This document shows positions 1 through 6,309 of a stretch of DNA of 14,732 bases, piece by piece. The notes under the pieces were generated by a model. That model saw only the letters and a list, made by a program, of their open reading frames with translations, was not told the origin of the DNA and searched no databases. Every line of letters starts with the position of its first letter. The first letter of the stretch is position 1. Location: assembly GCA_943331145.2 (NCBI GenBank), contig CALQKL020000030.1, positions 1 to 14,732 on the forward strand, given 5' to 3'. Origin of the DNA: Chitinophaga pinensis. GTDB taxonomy: Bacteria; Bacteroidota; Bacteroidia; Chitinophagales; Chitinophagaceae. A program made the translations under genes and the position numbers.

Positions 1-692
1 AAAAATCCCCACATTCCCCAATCATCTACCTTAAAAATCCAATATCCCAAAGCGGCAAAAATACCTTGAACCACACAGATTAATGGGATGCCCAAAGCAT
101 TTGCTCTAATGGTATGTTGGGTTTCTACGGCCAATAAATGAATGTTTTCTTTTTTTAAAGGAATGATGTGGGATAAATATTTTTCCATTTTATCCCCACC
201 AACCAACATGAAGTAGTATAAAAAAAACATCATCAATAAATTGGTCAGCAATAGGGCTGTGCTGTTTAAAAGTTGCGGTACATATGAGGCAGCTTTTTGA
301 GCGAGGGAACTTGCATTTCCGTTTGTTAAGATTGGGAAGCCAGTAAAGGTTTCAATTTTCTTTATAATAATAGCAACACCTTGAATCAATTTATCCTGCT
401 CATTGGTAATCATTTTTATTTTCGGAGCGAGAAGTTCGATGCTAAAATAAATTGGAATTGAAATACAAATCAATGAAACCAAAATAAATAAAATAGCCGT
501 TAAACCTTTTTTCCATTTGTTTTTATAAATCAACCGAAGAAATAAACTGCGTGTTAAAATATATAAAGTAATGCTCCCCAATACTCCGGGTATAAAAATG
601 GTTAGTTCTGCAATCAATAAAACAGCAATCAATAAAATCAAAAAAAACAAAATGATTTGCCGAAATCTGTTATTAAAAATTTGATCTGTCAT
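1..692 (-). CDS. AI-2E/PerM-family membrane permease, partial (C-terminus off the left edge)
   Basis: The frame is open from an ATG at 692-690 to the window edge, giving about 230 residues with no stop. The visible part has the layout of the AI-2E exporter/PerM family (PF01594). A hydrophobic N-terminal block (roughly residues 12-45) is followed by a basic stretch and another membrane segment (about 63-90). A polar region comes next (KIKMITNEQDK onwards), then a helix around LLTNLLMMFFLYYFMLVGG, and a further helix starting at the family-like stretch ANALGIPLICVVQGIFAALG. The family makes inner-membrane permeases of about 340-380 residues, so about a third is missing. Members export small molecules or ions, and the substrate cannot be told here. 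The start lies 10 bp after the stop of the upstream radical SAM gene on the same strand, so the two are probably co-transcribed. Confidence 0.85.
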   Translation of the reverse strand, partial: MTDQIFNNRFRQIILFFLILLIAVLLIAELTIFIPGVLGSITLYILTRSLFLRLIYKNKWKKGLTAILFILVSLICISIPIYFSIELLAPKIKMITNEQDKLIQGVAIIIKKIETFTGFPILTNGNASSLAQKAASYVPQLLNSTALLLTNLLMMFFLYYFMLVGGDKMEKYLSHIIPLKKENIHLLAVETQHTIRANALGIPLICVVQGIFAALGYWIFKVDDWGMWGF

Positions 693-702
693 GTGTTTTA
701 AA

Positions 703-1734
703 TTAATCTTTCCAAACAGAAGCTCCTTCGCTACAATTGGAACAAATGTCAATGTTTTTGCGACTTTTCATCAATTCAGTTCTAAATTGTTTGTAGTTGC
801 TATTGTTCCAAATGTTTTTAAAAGATTCGTTTTTAATATTTCCCAATTGGTGCATCGCATCTTTATCAAAGCAACATGGAACCACCAAGCCATCCCAAGT
901 AATTACATTGGCATGCCATAATTTCCAACAACGATTGACCAATTTATTTTTTGGTTTGTATTTACCATCTTTTCCTTTTTTATAACGACTGTATTTTTCG
1001 TTATTGGGTATCAGCTGATTGGGATCGGTTTCGTAATCATAAACTTGAGCTGTTTTAAATCGTACTTCATCAACACCAATTTCCTTAGCCAATTGTTTGA
1101 TTTCTTCCAACTGATGTTCGTTTGGTTTCACCACTAAAAACTGGAAAAAAATAAAAGGTGTTTTGCTATTCAATGCTTTGCGCCACTGTACAATTTTTTT
1201 TGTCCCTTCAATAACTTTGTTCAAATTGCCACCCACTCGATATTGTTGATACACATCTTGTGTAGTTCCATCTATTGAAATAATCAATCGATCTAATCCA
1301 CTTTCTACAGTTTTTTTGGCAACGTCATCTGTGATGTAATGCGCATTGGTAGATGTGGCGGTATAAATATTTTTTGAAGAAGCATATTTTACCATATCCA
1401 AAAATTCGGGATTAAGATAAGGTTCTCCCTGAAAATAAAAAATGAGATAGAGTAAATGCTGATGGATGTCATCGATGGTTTCTTTAAAAAAATCTTTTTG
1501 CAACATGCCGGTTGGTCGTGTAAAAGCCCTCAATCCACTCGGACATTCAGGACATCTTAAATTACAACTTGTAGTAGGTTCAAATGAAACGGAAATGGGA
1601 TATCCCCACTGAATGGGATTTTTTAGCCATTGGCTCAATTGGAAACTGCTCATTACTTTTAATACATTCCAAATGCGCCTTATCGTTAGTTTTTTAAATA
1701 AATTTTTACTGTCGTTGAAATTAAATTCCGGCAT
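703..1734 (-). CDS. Radical SAM protein with C-terminal SPASM domain
   Basis: This 343-residue protein has the radical SAM cluster motif CxxxCxxC at C57, C61 and C64 (TTSCNLRCPECPSG), which binds the 4Fe-4S cluster that cleaves S-adenosylmethionine. The GEP motif (FQGEPYLNPE, near residue 102) and LIISIDGT (about 150-156) fit the barrel fold. The C-terminus has SPASM-type cysteines at C269, C287, C288, C331 and C334, with the typical WDGLVVPCCFD and LGNI..ESFKNIW segments, which would hold an auxiliary cluster. Related enzymes modify peptides or small molecules, but no precursor peptide or other substrate gene is next to it, so the reaction is unknown. The ATG at 1734 is 4 nt after TAAATTTG, a match to the Bacteroidota -7 element. 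The first 45 residues before the domain are basic and not recognised. Confidence 0.92.
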   Translation of the reverse strand: MPEFNFNDSKNLFKKLTIRRIWNVLKVMSSFQLSQWLKNPIQWGYPISVSFEPTTSCNLRCPECPSGLRAFTRPTGMLQKDFFKETIDDIHQHLLYLIFYFQGEPYLNPEFLDMVKYASSKNIYTATSTNAHYITDDVAKKTVESGLDRLIISIDGTTQDVYQQYRVGGNLNKVIEGTKKIVQWRKALNSKTPFIFFQFLVVKPNEHQLEEIKQLAKEIGVDEVRFKTAQVYDYETDPNQLIPNNEKYSRYKKGKDGKYKPKNKLVNRCWKLWHANVITWDGLVVPCCFDKDAMHQLGNIKNESFKNIWNNSNYKQFRTELMKSRKNIDICSNCSEGASVWKD

Positions 1735-1738
1735 ACAA

Positions 1739-1746
1739 CAAATTTA
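1739..1746 (-). promoter_or_regulatory. Bacteroidota -7 promoter element of the radical SAM gene
   Basis: On the minus strand the sequence reads TAAATTTG, an exact match to TAnnTTTG, followed by TTGT and then the ATG at 1734. This implies a transcript with almost no leader. I see no clear -33 TTG at the usual 19-21 nt distance upstream, so the call rests on the -7 element only. Confidence 0.55.
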
Positions 1747-1817
1747 GTGTTTAATTGTTTTATACTTTACTAACGATTTTTTGTTGTGTTAAATAAATTA
1801 TGGTTTAAATTACAATT

Positions 1818-2042
1818 ATGTCAATGGAAAATGAAACAAGAGATTTTTTAGTGTTAATTGTAAATACCATTTCCAAGGTTTTGCTTTGGATGATGATCAA
1901 CACTTTTGTAGGGATATATTTTGAGTTTGCTTTTTTTGAAGGAACGCCCAGTTGGCAAAATATCGTTTTTTATATGTGGTTCATTGCTTCTTTAACTTTT
2001 TTGATCTTGCATTTAAAGAAGAAATGGAGTTTATTTTTTTAA
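1818..2042 (+). CDS. Small two-helix membrane protein, unrecognised
   Basis: This 74-residue frame has a short polar N-terminus (MSMENETRDF). A hydrophobic helix follows at about residues 11-39 and a second at about 47-66, and the protein ends in a basic tail (LKKKWSLFF). Two helices with positive charge at the end suggest an inner-membrane protein with both ends in the cytoplasm (inference). I do not recognise the family. It is transcribed away from the radical SAM gene out of an 83-bp gap, and ends 2 bp from the stop of the convergent gene on its right. ATG at 1818 or at 1824 could be the start. No good TAnnTTTG element is seen upstream (TATGGTTT at about 1799 is a weak match). It could be a chance frame, but the hydrophobic pattern and fit between neighbours favour a gene. 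Confidence 0.6.
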   Translation: MSMENETRDFLVLIVNTISKVLLWMMINTFVGIYFEFAFFEGTPSWQNIVFYMWFIASLTFLILHLKKKWSLFF

Positions 2043-2044
2043 CC

Positions 2045-2467
2045 CTAACTGCTATGGTCGGCAATGATGTACCATTTACCTTTAATTTTTTGCATCAACA
2101 ACGTAAAATGTCCTTGTAAATCACCAATGCTTCTTTTCAGGTGCCATTTTCCAACTACATGATAATATTTGCGTGATAGTTTTTTTATGTCGATTAAAGT
2201 AAAATTCAACTTGCCCATCGCTGTTGTGTCTGGATAACCTTTTTTATAATTGTTCAATGTATTTTGCCAACCATAAGTAACACCTGATTTTCCAATAAAC
2301 ATCAACGAATCATGCTTCCAATAGGTTTCCATAAATCCGTTTATATCACCATTATTCCAAGCTTCATCCTGAATTTTTAATACGGAAATGATTTGCTTTT
2401 CTGTTTTTGTTTGCGCAAATAATTGAATAGAACAAAATAAAAAAATCGAAAGAAACAATGTTTTCAT
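2045..2467 (-). CDS. Exported DUF4440/SnoaL-like (NTF2-fold) protein
   Basis: The 140-residue product starts with a clear Sec signal peptide (MKTLFLSIFLFCSIQLFAQ, cleavage after residue 19). The mature part has the pattern of DUF4440/SnoaL-like small NTF2-fold proteins. These features are an early helix with a DEAWNNGDINGFMETYW stretch, a DSLMFIG strand, the G/W-containing turn VTYGWQNTLNNYKKGYPD, and C-terminal strands ending in KGKWYIIADHSS. Such proteins can be small hydrolases, isomerases or binding proteins, and no catalytic role can be assigned. The start lies 10 bp after the stop of the MerC-type gene on the same strand, so it probably belongs to that operon. The stop faces the convergent 1818-2042 gene with only 2 bp between. 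Confidence 0.85.
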   Translation of the reverse strand: MKTLFLSIFLFCSIQLFAQTKTEKQIISVLKIQDEAWNNGDINGFMETYWKHDSLMFIGKSGVTYGWQNTLNNYKKGYPDTTAMGKLNFTLIDIKKLSRKYYHVVGKWHLKRSIGDLQGHFTLLMQKIKGKWYIIADHSS

Positions 2468-2477
2468 CGAAAAGATT

Positions 2478-2867
2478 TTAATGTTGATGATGTGCAGAAC
2501 TACATTTATTTTTTGTGCATTTTTTGTAATTGGAGTAGTGCGCGTAGATGATTAAAGGAACGGCGAAACTTAACAACAATATCTGTTGGTCATGAAAAAA
2601 TTGCTTTGCAACCAAAAACGAAAACCCTGCAAAAAAAATCAGCATAGGTTGCAATTGATGATGATGTTTGATATAACCGTGATATAAAGCGTAAATGCCA
2701 ACAATAAAAGCAATGCCTATCATCAACCATTCAAAAATTAGGTTATGTACGATGGTTAACCCAAACAAACTTAATGTTGGCAATAACAATGGTAAAAATC
2801 CGCAATGAATGGCACAAATAATAGATGTTGCAATACCCATCTTGTCCCAGTTTAATTTTATTTTCAT
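2478..2867 (-). CDS. MerC-domain membrane protein
   Basis: Starting at the ATG at 2867, the protein has 129 residues. Its N-terminus NWDKMGIATSIICAIHCGFLP is typical of the MerC family, with the C-A-I-H-C metal-binding motif at C18, H21 and C22 in the first membrane helix. Four hydrophobic segments follow (about 11-30, 33-60, 74-90, 96-111). A C-terminal tail carries C117, C122 and three histidines (AHHQH), which may add metal-binding sites. MerC proteins were first described as mercury-uptake proteins, but Bacteroidota have many MerC-like proteins outside mer operons and no merA, merP or merR is present here. Zinc or another soft metal is a reasonable guess given the candidate Zur-type operator in the promoter and the Fur-family gene nearby. 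An in-frame TTG at 2876 is a less likely start because it overlaps the -7 element. Confidence 0.88.
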   Translation of the reverse strand: MKIKLNWDKMGIATSIICAIHCGFLPLLLPTLSLFGLTIVHNLIFEWLMIGIAFIVGIYALYHGYIKHHHQLQPMLIFFAGFSFLVAKQFFHDQQILLLSFAVPLIIYAHYSNYKKCTKNKCSSAHHQH

Positions 2868-2873
2868 CAAACC

Positions 2874-2881
2874 CAAAGATA
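2874..2881 (-). promoter_or_regulatory. Promoter -7 element of the MerC-type operon
   Basis: The minus strand reads TATCTTTG, an exact TAnnTTTG match, 6 nt before the ATG at 2867. A TTG at 2904-2902 lies 20 nt upstream of it, at the distance expected for the Bacteroidota -33 element. Transcription would begin at or within a few bases of the start codon, so the mRNA would have nearly no leader. Confidence 0.6.
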
Positions 2882-2887
2882 AATGAT

Positions 2888-2904
2888 TTGCAATATTGTT
2901 GCAA
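2888..2904. promoter_or_regulatory. Candidate Fur-family (Zur-like) operator
   Basis: The 17-bp palindrome TTGCAATATTGTTGCAA has two TTGCAA half sites around a 5-bp centre; only one base pair off the central base is mismatched. A second, overlapping inverted repeat (AATATTG, TTG, CAATATT) spans 2892-2908. Length and symmetry fit a Fur-family dimer site. The palindrome fills the space between the -33 and -7 elements of the merC promoter, where a bound repressor would block RNA polymerase. The likely ligand is the Fur-family protein encoded at 3820-4233 (inference). Confidence 0.5.
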
Positions 2905-2969
2905 TATTTTTAATAATTAAACAAACTATTCTTTAACGGGCTTAACTTCGCTGTTGAATTGAAAAGAAA

Positions 2970-3004
2970 GTAAAAAGTAAAAAGTGAAAAGTAAAAAGTG
3001 AAAA
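2970..3004 (+). repeat. Heptamer tandem repeat, five units of GTRAAAA
   Basis: Five consecutive 7-nt units read GTAAAAA, GTAAAAA, GTGAAAA, GTAAAAA, GTGAAAA without a gap or error. The array lies in the 216-bp gap between the divergent merC and SCO1 genes. It is flanked by two short similar stretches, AACTTCGCTG at 2944 and AACTTCGCGG at 3010. Its role is unknown; length variation by slippage is possible. Confidence 0.8.
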
Positions 3005-3040
3005 TGCTTGAACTTCGCGGAAGGTAAAATCGGAATCTAC

Positions 3041-3072
3041 AATTTTGAATTTTTACTTTTAAATTTTGAATT
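3041..3072 (+). repeat. Direct repeat AATTTTGAATT, 21 bp apart, upstream of the SCO1 gene
   Basis: The 11-mer AATTTTGAATT occurs at 3041-3051 and again at 3062-3072, just before the ATG at 3084. The 21-bp offset is two helical turns, so both copies face the same side of the DNA. It could be a regulator site, part of the promoter, or low-complexity repeat drift in an AT-rich gap. Confidence 0.5.
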
Positions 3073-3083
3073 AACATAATCTC

Positions 3084-3818
3084 ATGAAAAAATACAAATG
3101 GTGGATTTATTTCGGCTTTTTTGGTTTGCTATTGGCTGGCTTTTATTTAGCAATTATTGATGAGCATCCGTTTACCGATTCGCCGTTGGTGGTTATCAAC
3201 AACAATATACCTGAATTTAAATTTACGGATCAGGATGGGAAATATTTTTCTCAAAAAAACACAGAAGGAAAAGTGTATGTAGCCGAATATTTTTTCACAA
3301 CATGTAAAGGCATTTGCCCTAAAATGAACATCAACATGAAAAGGGTGTACGAGCAGTTTAAATCTGAATCTGATTTTTTAATCCTCTCACATACATGCAT
3401 GCCCGAAACAGATAGCGTGCCTTTGATGAAAGCGTATGAAAACAAAATGATAAATGGCCAACTTGAAAAAAAATCAGATGGTACATTTAAATTGAATTAC
3501 TCAGCTACTGATTCATTGAAAAAATATGAAAATAAAAATTGGAAATTTCTAACTGGAAATAAAGCTGATTTATACAAAATGGCGCGTCAAGGATATATGA
3601 TAGACAATGGAAAGCCAGATAGCACACAACGAATTGAAAATCAATTTTTACATACACAGTTTTTTGCTTTGGTAGATAGATACGGCCGAGTGCGTGGCAT
3701 TTATGATGGATTGATTGAAGCAGAAGTTCAGAAATTACTTTTGGATATTCCAGCTTTGATGAAAGAAAAAGTAGAACCAGGTAGGTTTTTAAACGGATTT
3801 AGTAATAACCCAAGTTAA
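3084..3818 (+). CDS. SCO1/SenC-family copper chaperone
   Basis: The 244-residue protein has an N-terminal membrane anchor (about residues 7-24) and a thioredoxin-like SCO domain facing the periplasm. The copper-binding CxxxC motif is at C74 and C78 (TTCKGICP) and the third ligand is H190 (QFLHTQFFALVDRYGRVRG). The strand FLILSHTCMPETDS, near residues 98-111, is the family's usual S-x-T/H-x-x-P-x-x-D region. SCO proteins deliver copper to the CuA site of cytochrome c oxidase or act as thiol reductases. The insertion around residues 120-150 (KSDGTFKLNYS..) fits Bacteroidota forms. The stop is followed after 1 bp by the ATG of the Fur-family gene, so the two are almost certainly translated from one mRNA. 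No Shine-Dalgarno sequence precedes the start. Confidence 0.92.
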   Translation: MKKYKWWIYFGFFGLLLAGFYLAIIDEHPFTDSPLVVINNNIPEFKFTDQDGKYFSQKNTEGKVYVAEYFFTTCKGICPKMNINMKRVYEQFKSESDFLILSHTCMPETDSVPLMKAYENKMINGQLEKKSDGTFKLNYSATDSLKKYENKNWKFLTGNKADLYKMARQGYMIDNGKPDSTQRIENQFLHTQFFALVDRYGRVRGIYDGLIEAEVQKLLLDIPALMKEKVEPGRFLNGFSNNPS

Positions 3819-3819
3819 T

Positions 3820-4233
3820 ATGCAACAAGAAGCAGTTTTAAAAAAAGCAGGACTTAGTGTAACGGAAAGCAGAAAAACAATTCTTGAATTATTTTTTGCA
3901 TCAGAAGGAGCGCTTGCGCATGCAGATATAGAGAAACACAGTTCAATAAATATTGATCGGGTAACGGTGTACCGTACATTACAAACATTTGTAGAAAGTG
4001 GTATCATTCATCAGATACCAACAACTGACAATACCATTTTGTATGCACTGTGTAAAGACAGTTGTGAGGCAGGGCACCATCATGATGAGCATGTACATTT
4101 CATCTGTGTTTCTTGCAACAAAACCAATTGTTTGGATGATGTAATGGTGCCAATGGTAAAGTTACCTAAAGGATTTCTTCCTATTCAAACCGCAATGATT
4201 GTAAAAGGAACTTGTATAGATTGTAGGAATTAA
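3820..4233 (+). CDS. Fur-family metal-dependent repressor, Zur-like
   Basis: The 137-residue protein has the family's winged-helix DNA-binding domain (about 1-75), with the recognition helix region NIDRVTVYRTLQTF at 44-57. The dimerisation and metal domain follows. The structural zinc site is complete: C96-x-x-C99 and C132-x-x-C135. The histidine-rich stretch H86, H87, H88, H91, H93, with C78 and C82 close by, can supply regulatory metal ligands. The extra cysteines and lack of a Fur-type signature make Zur the best guess, though the metal cannot be fixed by sequence alone. It follows the SCO1 gene by 1 bp. A palindrome in the promoter of the MerC-type operon about 0.9 kb to the left is a plausible target. 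The next gene is convergent. Confidence 0.88.
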   Translation: MQQEAVLKKAGLSVTESRKTILELFFASEGALAHADIEKHSSINIDRVTVYRTLQTFVESGIIHQIPTTDNTILYALCKDSCEAGHHHDEHVHFICVSCNKTNCLDDVMVPMVKLPKGFLPIQTAMIVKGTCIDCRN

Positions 4234-4261
4234 GCCCACTCAATCCCCCAAGAAAAAGAAT

Positions 4262-4311
4262 GTTTAAAACGCTTCGCTGGTTTGATAGTTTAAGGGTTTA
4301 AAGGTTGGAAG
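4262..4311 (+). repeat. 50-bp modular intergenic element, copy A
   Basis: The element splits into units of 9, 9, 8, 8, 8 and 8 nt: GTTTAAAAC, GCTTCGCTG, GTTTGATA, GTTTAAGG, GTTTAAAG, GTTGGAAG. Copy C at 10001-10050 has the same unit lengths and order on the other strand. It starts 28 bp after the stop of the Fur-family gene. The bases after it (CATTTTCC) resemble those after copy D (CATTTTTC). Confidence 0.7.
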
Positions 4312-4350
4312 CATTTTCCAGTTATTAGCATCTTTGTTTTATAAAAATAA

Positions 4351-4413
4351 CTTCGTGTCTTCGCGCCTTTGTGCCTTCGTGTCAAAAAAATCGCGTTTAC
4401 GCGCATTCGTGTC
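4351..4413 (+). repeat. TTCGTGTC intergenic repeats
   Basis: TTCGTGTC occurs at 4352-4359, 4376-4383 and 4406-4413, with related CTTTGTGCC and TCGCG stretches between. The second and third copies extend into TTCGTGTCAARAAAAT and lie exactly 30 bp apart. The block fills most of the gap before the stop of the M3 peptidase gene (4424) and shows no sign of coding. From memory, similar TTCGTGTC/CTTTGTGCC strings occur in intergenic DNA of other Bacteroidota; this needs a search. Confidence 0.6.
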
Positions 4414-4423
4414 AAGAAAATGT

Positions 4424-6148
4424 CTAGTCCATCAATTTCTCCATCTCCTCCTGCACAAATTCCATTAATCCTTTTATCGTTTCTGGAGAAAAATCAAAAG
4501 TTAATCCTGCATTTTTATATAATTCTGGAAGTGTTTTGGTTCCGCCTAAGCTCAATGCGTTGCAATAATTTTCTATCGCTTTATTTTTATCTTTTTTAAA
4601 CTGCATCCACATGCCAATTGCCCCAAGTTGTGCAATGCCGTATTCGATATAATAAAATGGCACTTCAAATAAATGCAATTGTCTTTGCCATGAATTGCTG
4701 CGGAAAGTTTCCAAGCCACTATAATCAATTATATCGTCTTTATACATGGCAAGTGTAGAAACCCATGCAGCGGTTCTTTCTTCGGTTGTATGTTGGGGGT
4801 TTGTGTAAAGCCAATGTTGAAATTGATCGATAACAGCAATCCAAGGAAAAATGGTAATTACCCTTTCGAGTTGATGTAATTTGGCGCGTTTTAAATCGGC
4901 TTCATTATCGAAGAAACTATCCCAATAATCCATGCTAAATAATTCCATGGCCATGCTTGCTACTTCTGCAATTTCCATTGGATATTCTTTGAAGCCACTC
5001 AATTCTAAATGATGCGCTAAAAAAGAATGAACAGCATGACCGCCTTCGTGTACCATGGTGGTTACATCGTGCATTTGTCCAGCAGCATTCATGAAAATAA
5101 ATGGAGCGCCACTTTCTGCTAGCGGACAGTTGTATCCGCCGGGTGCTTTACCTTGACGACTTTCGAGGTCGAGGTGATTTAGTGTTTTCATTTTTTCCAA
5201 ACACGCACCAAAGAAAGGATTCATTTTTTTGAAACAATCAATTGTTTTTTGCAACAACTCTTCGCCTGTTTTAAAAGGATGTAGAGGCGTGGTTCCTTGT
5301 GGTTCTGATTCTAAATCCCAAGGACGTAATTTGTCAACCCCAAGAGCAGCTTGCTTTTTCTTGTATATTTCATTTACTAACGGCAATACATGGAGCTTTA
5401 CCGCTTCATGAAATTGATAACAATCTTCTTTCTTGTAATCAAATCTTCCTAGTTCTTTAAAACGATAATCTACATAAGATTCAAACCCTGCATTTTTAGA
5501 TTCTGTATTTCTTATAGAGATTAATTTATCAAACAACTCGTTAAGTGGTTGTTGATCTTGTAATCGTCTGTTTTGTATTTTTAAATAAACGGCTTCACGT
5601 AAATTTCTATCGCTGCTTTCCAAAAATTTCCCTGCTTGTTGTAATGTAAATTGTTCGCCATTTACTTCAACAGTCATAGCGCCAGTGATTTGACCATACT
5701 GTTGTTGTAATACCGCCATCTCCGCTTGTAAAGGAATATTTTCAGTTCTAAAAAGTTCGATGCTTTTTTTTACGTTGCGTAAATAAGTAAAATATTTTTC
5801 GGAGTCGAGTTCGTTTAAAGTAGGGGCGTTTAATAATTTCTTATTTAACGCATCTGCATAAGGTTGCACATTGGGTTGAATGTGCATACAAAAATAATTG
5901 AATGATTCTTCAAGTGCTTTATCAGTAGTATCGCAAGTCATTTTAATTTGACGCCAGCAAGCATCTTCGCTTACAACAGCTTCCAATTCGCTTTGGTCCT
6001 TTAACCATTGCTCCAGATTTTCTTTGGTAGAAATATCTCTATCAAGTAAGGTTTTAAAAAACGGCTCTAAATTTTCCCAATCTGTAACTTTAAAATCATC
6101 TGGTAAAAAAGTACGCTTTGATTTTTGTATATCTGCTGAATAGTTCAT
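4424..6148 (-). CDS. pepF: M3-family oligoendopeptidase (PepF-like)
   Basis: This 574-residue protein has the zinc-binding HExxH motif of M3 metallopeptidases at H367-E368-G-G-H371 (TTMVHEGGHAVHSFLAHH). The third zinc ligand is expected at E395 in AEVASMAMELF. Other family stretches are ISIRNTESKNAGFESYVDYRFKELGRFDY (about 210-238), PGGYNCPLAESGAPFIFMN (337-354) and the C-terminal FYYIEYGIAQLGAIGMW, which holds the substrate-side tyrosines. The length suits the PepF/M3 group of about 560-600 residues. No signal peptide is present, so it should act in the cytoplasm, cutting short peptides. It is a single gene, convergent with the Fur-family gene. No TAnnTTTG motif is evident before the ATG at 6148. 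Symbol confidence is lower than family confidence. Confidence 0.94.
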   Translation of the reverse strand: MNYSADIQKSKRTFLPDDFKVTDWENLEPFFKTLLDRDISTKENLEQWLKDQSELEAVVSEDACWRQIKMTCDTTDKALEESFNYFCMHIQPNVQPYADALNKKLLNAPTLNELDSEKYFTYLRNVKKSIELFRTENIPLQAEMAVLQQQYGQITGAMTVEVNGEQFTLQQAGKFLESSDRNLREAVYLKIQNRRLQDQQPLNELFDKLISIRNTESKNAGFESYVDYRFKELGRFDYKKEDCYQFHEAVKLHVLPLVNEIYKKKQAALGVDKLRPWDLESEPQGTTPLHPFKTGEELLQKTIDCFKKMNPFFGACLEKMKTLNHLDLESRQGKAPGGYNCPLAESGAPFIFMNAAGQMHDVTTMVHEGGHAVHSFLAHHLELSGFKEYPMEIAEVASMAMELFSMDYWDSFFDNEADLKRAKLHQLERVITIFPWIAVIDQFQHWLYTNPQHTTEERTAAWVSTLAMYKDDIIDYSGLETFRSNSWQRQLHLFEVPFYYIEYGIAQLGAIGMWMQFKKDKNKAIENYCNALSLGGTKTLPELYKNAGLTFDFSPETIKGLMEFVQEEMEKLMD

Positions 6149-6185
6149 GAGCGATTGATTAATTTAAAATAAGATGCTGGGTAAT

Positions 6186-6286
6186 AGATGCTGGATATGC
6201 GTATGTTCCAACAACAAAGCATAAACAACAAACCACATACGTATTGGATGTTAGATGCTTGGATAGGTGAAACTTCCAACAACAAA
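6186..6286 (+). repeat. Diverged 33/34-bp direct repeat in the gap between peptidase and DUF5606 genes
   Basis: Two related stretches, 6186-6218 and 6253-6286, both begin AGATGCT-GGATA and end TTCCAACAACAAA. They are separated by 34 bp. The second runs into a tandem AAACCAC repeat (6285-6300). Nothing in this 161-bp gap looks coding on its own. Confidence 0.6.
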
Positions 6287-6309
6287 CCACAAACCACAAA
6301 CAAAAAAAA

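Noticed and set aside
691..985. Two short plus-strand frames at the end of the radical SAM gene
   Set aside because: They are antisense to the SPASM domain with its conserved cysteines; no independent sign of coding.
4369..4599. A 76-codon plus-strand frame
   Set aside because: Its first part is the TTCGTGTC repeat block and the rest is antisense to the M3 peptidase C-terminus.
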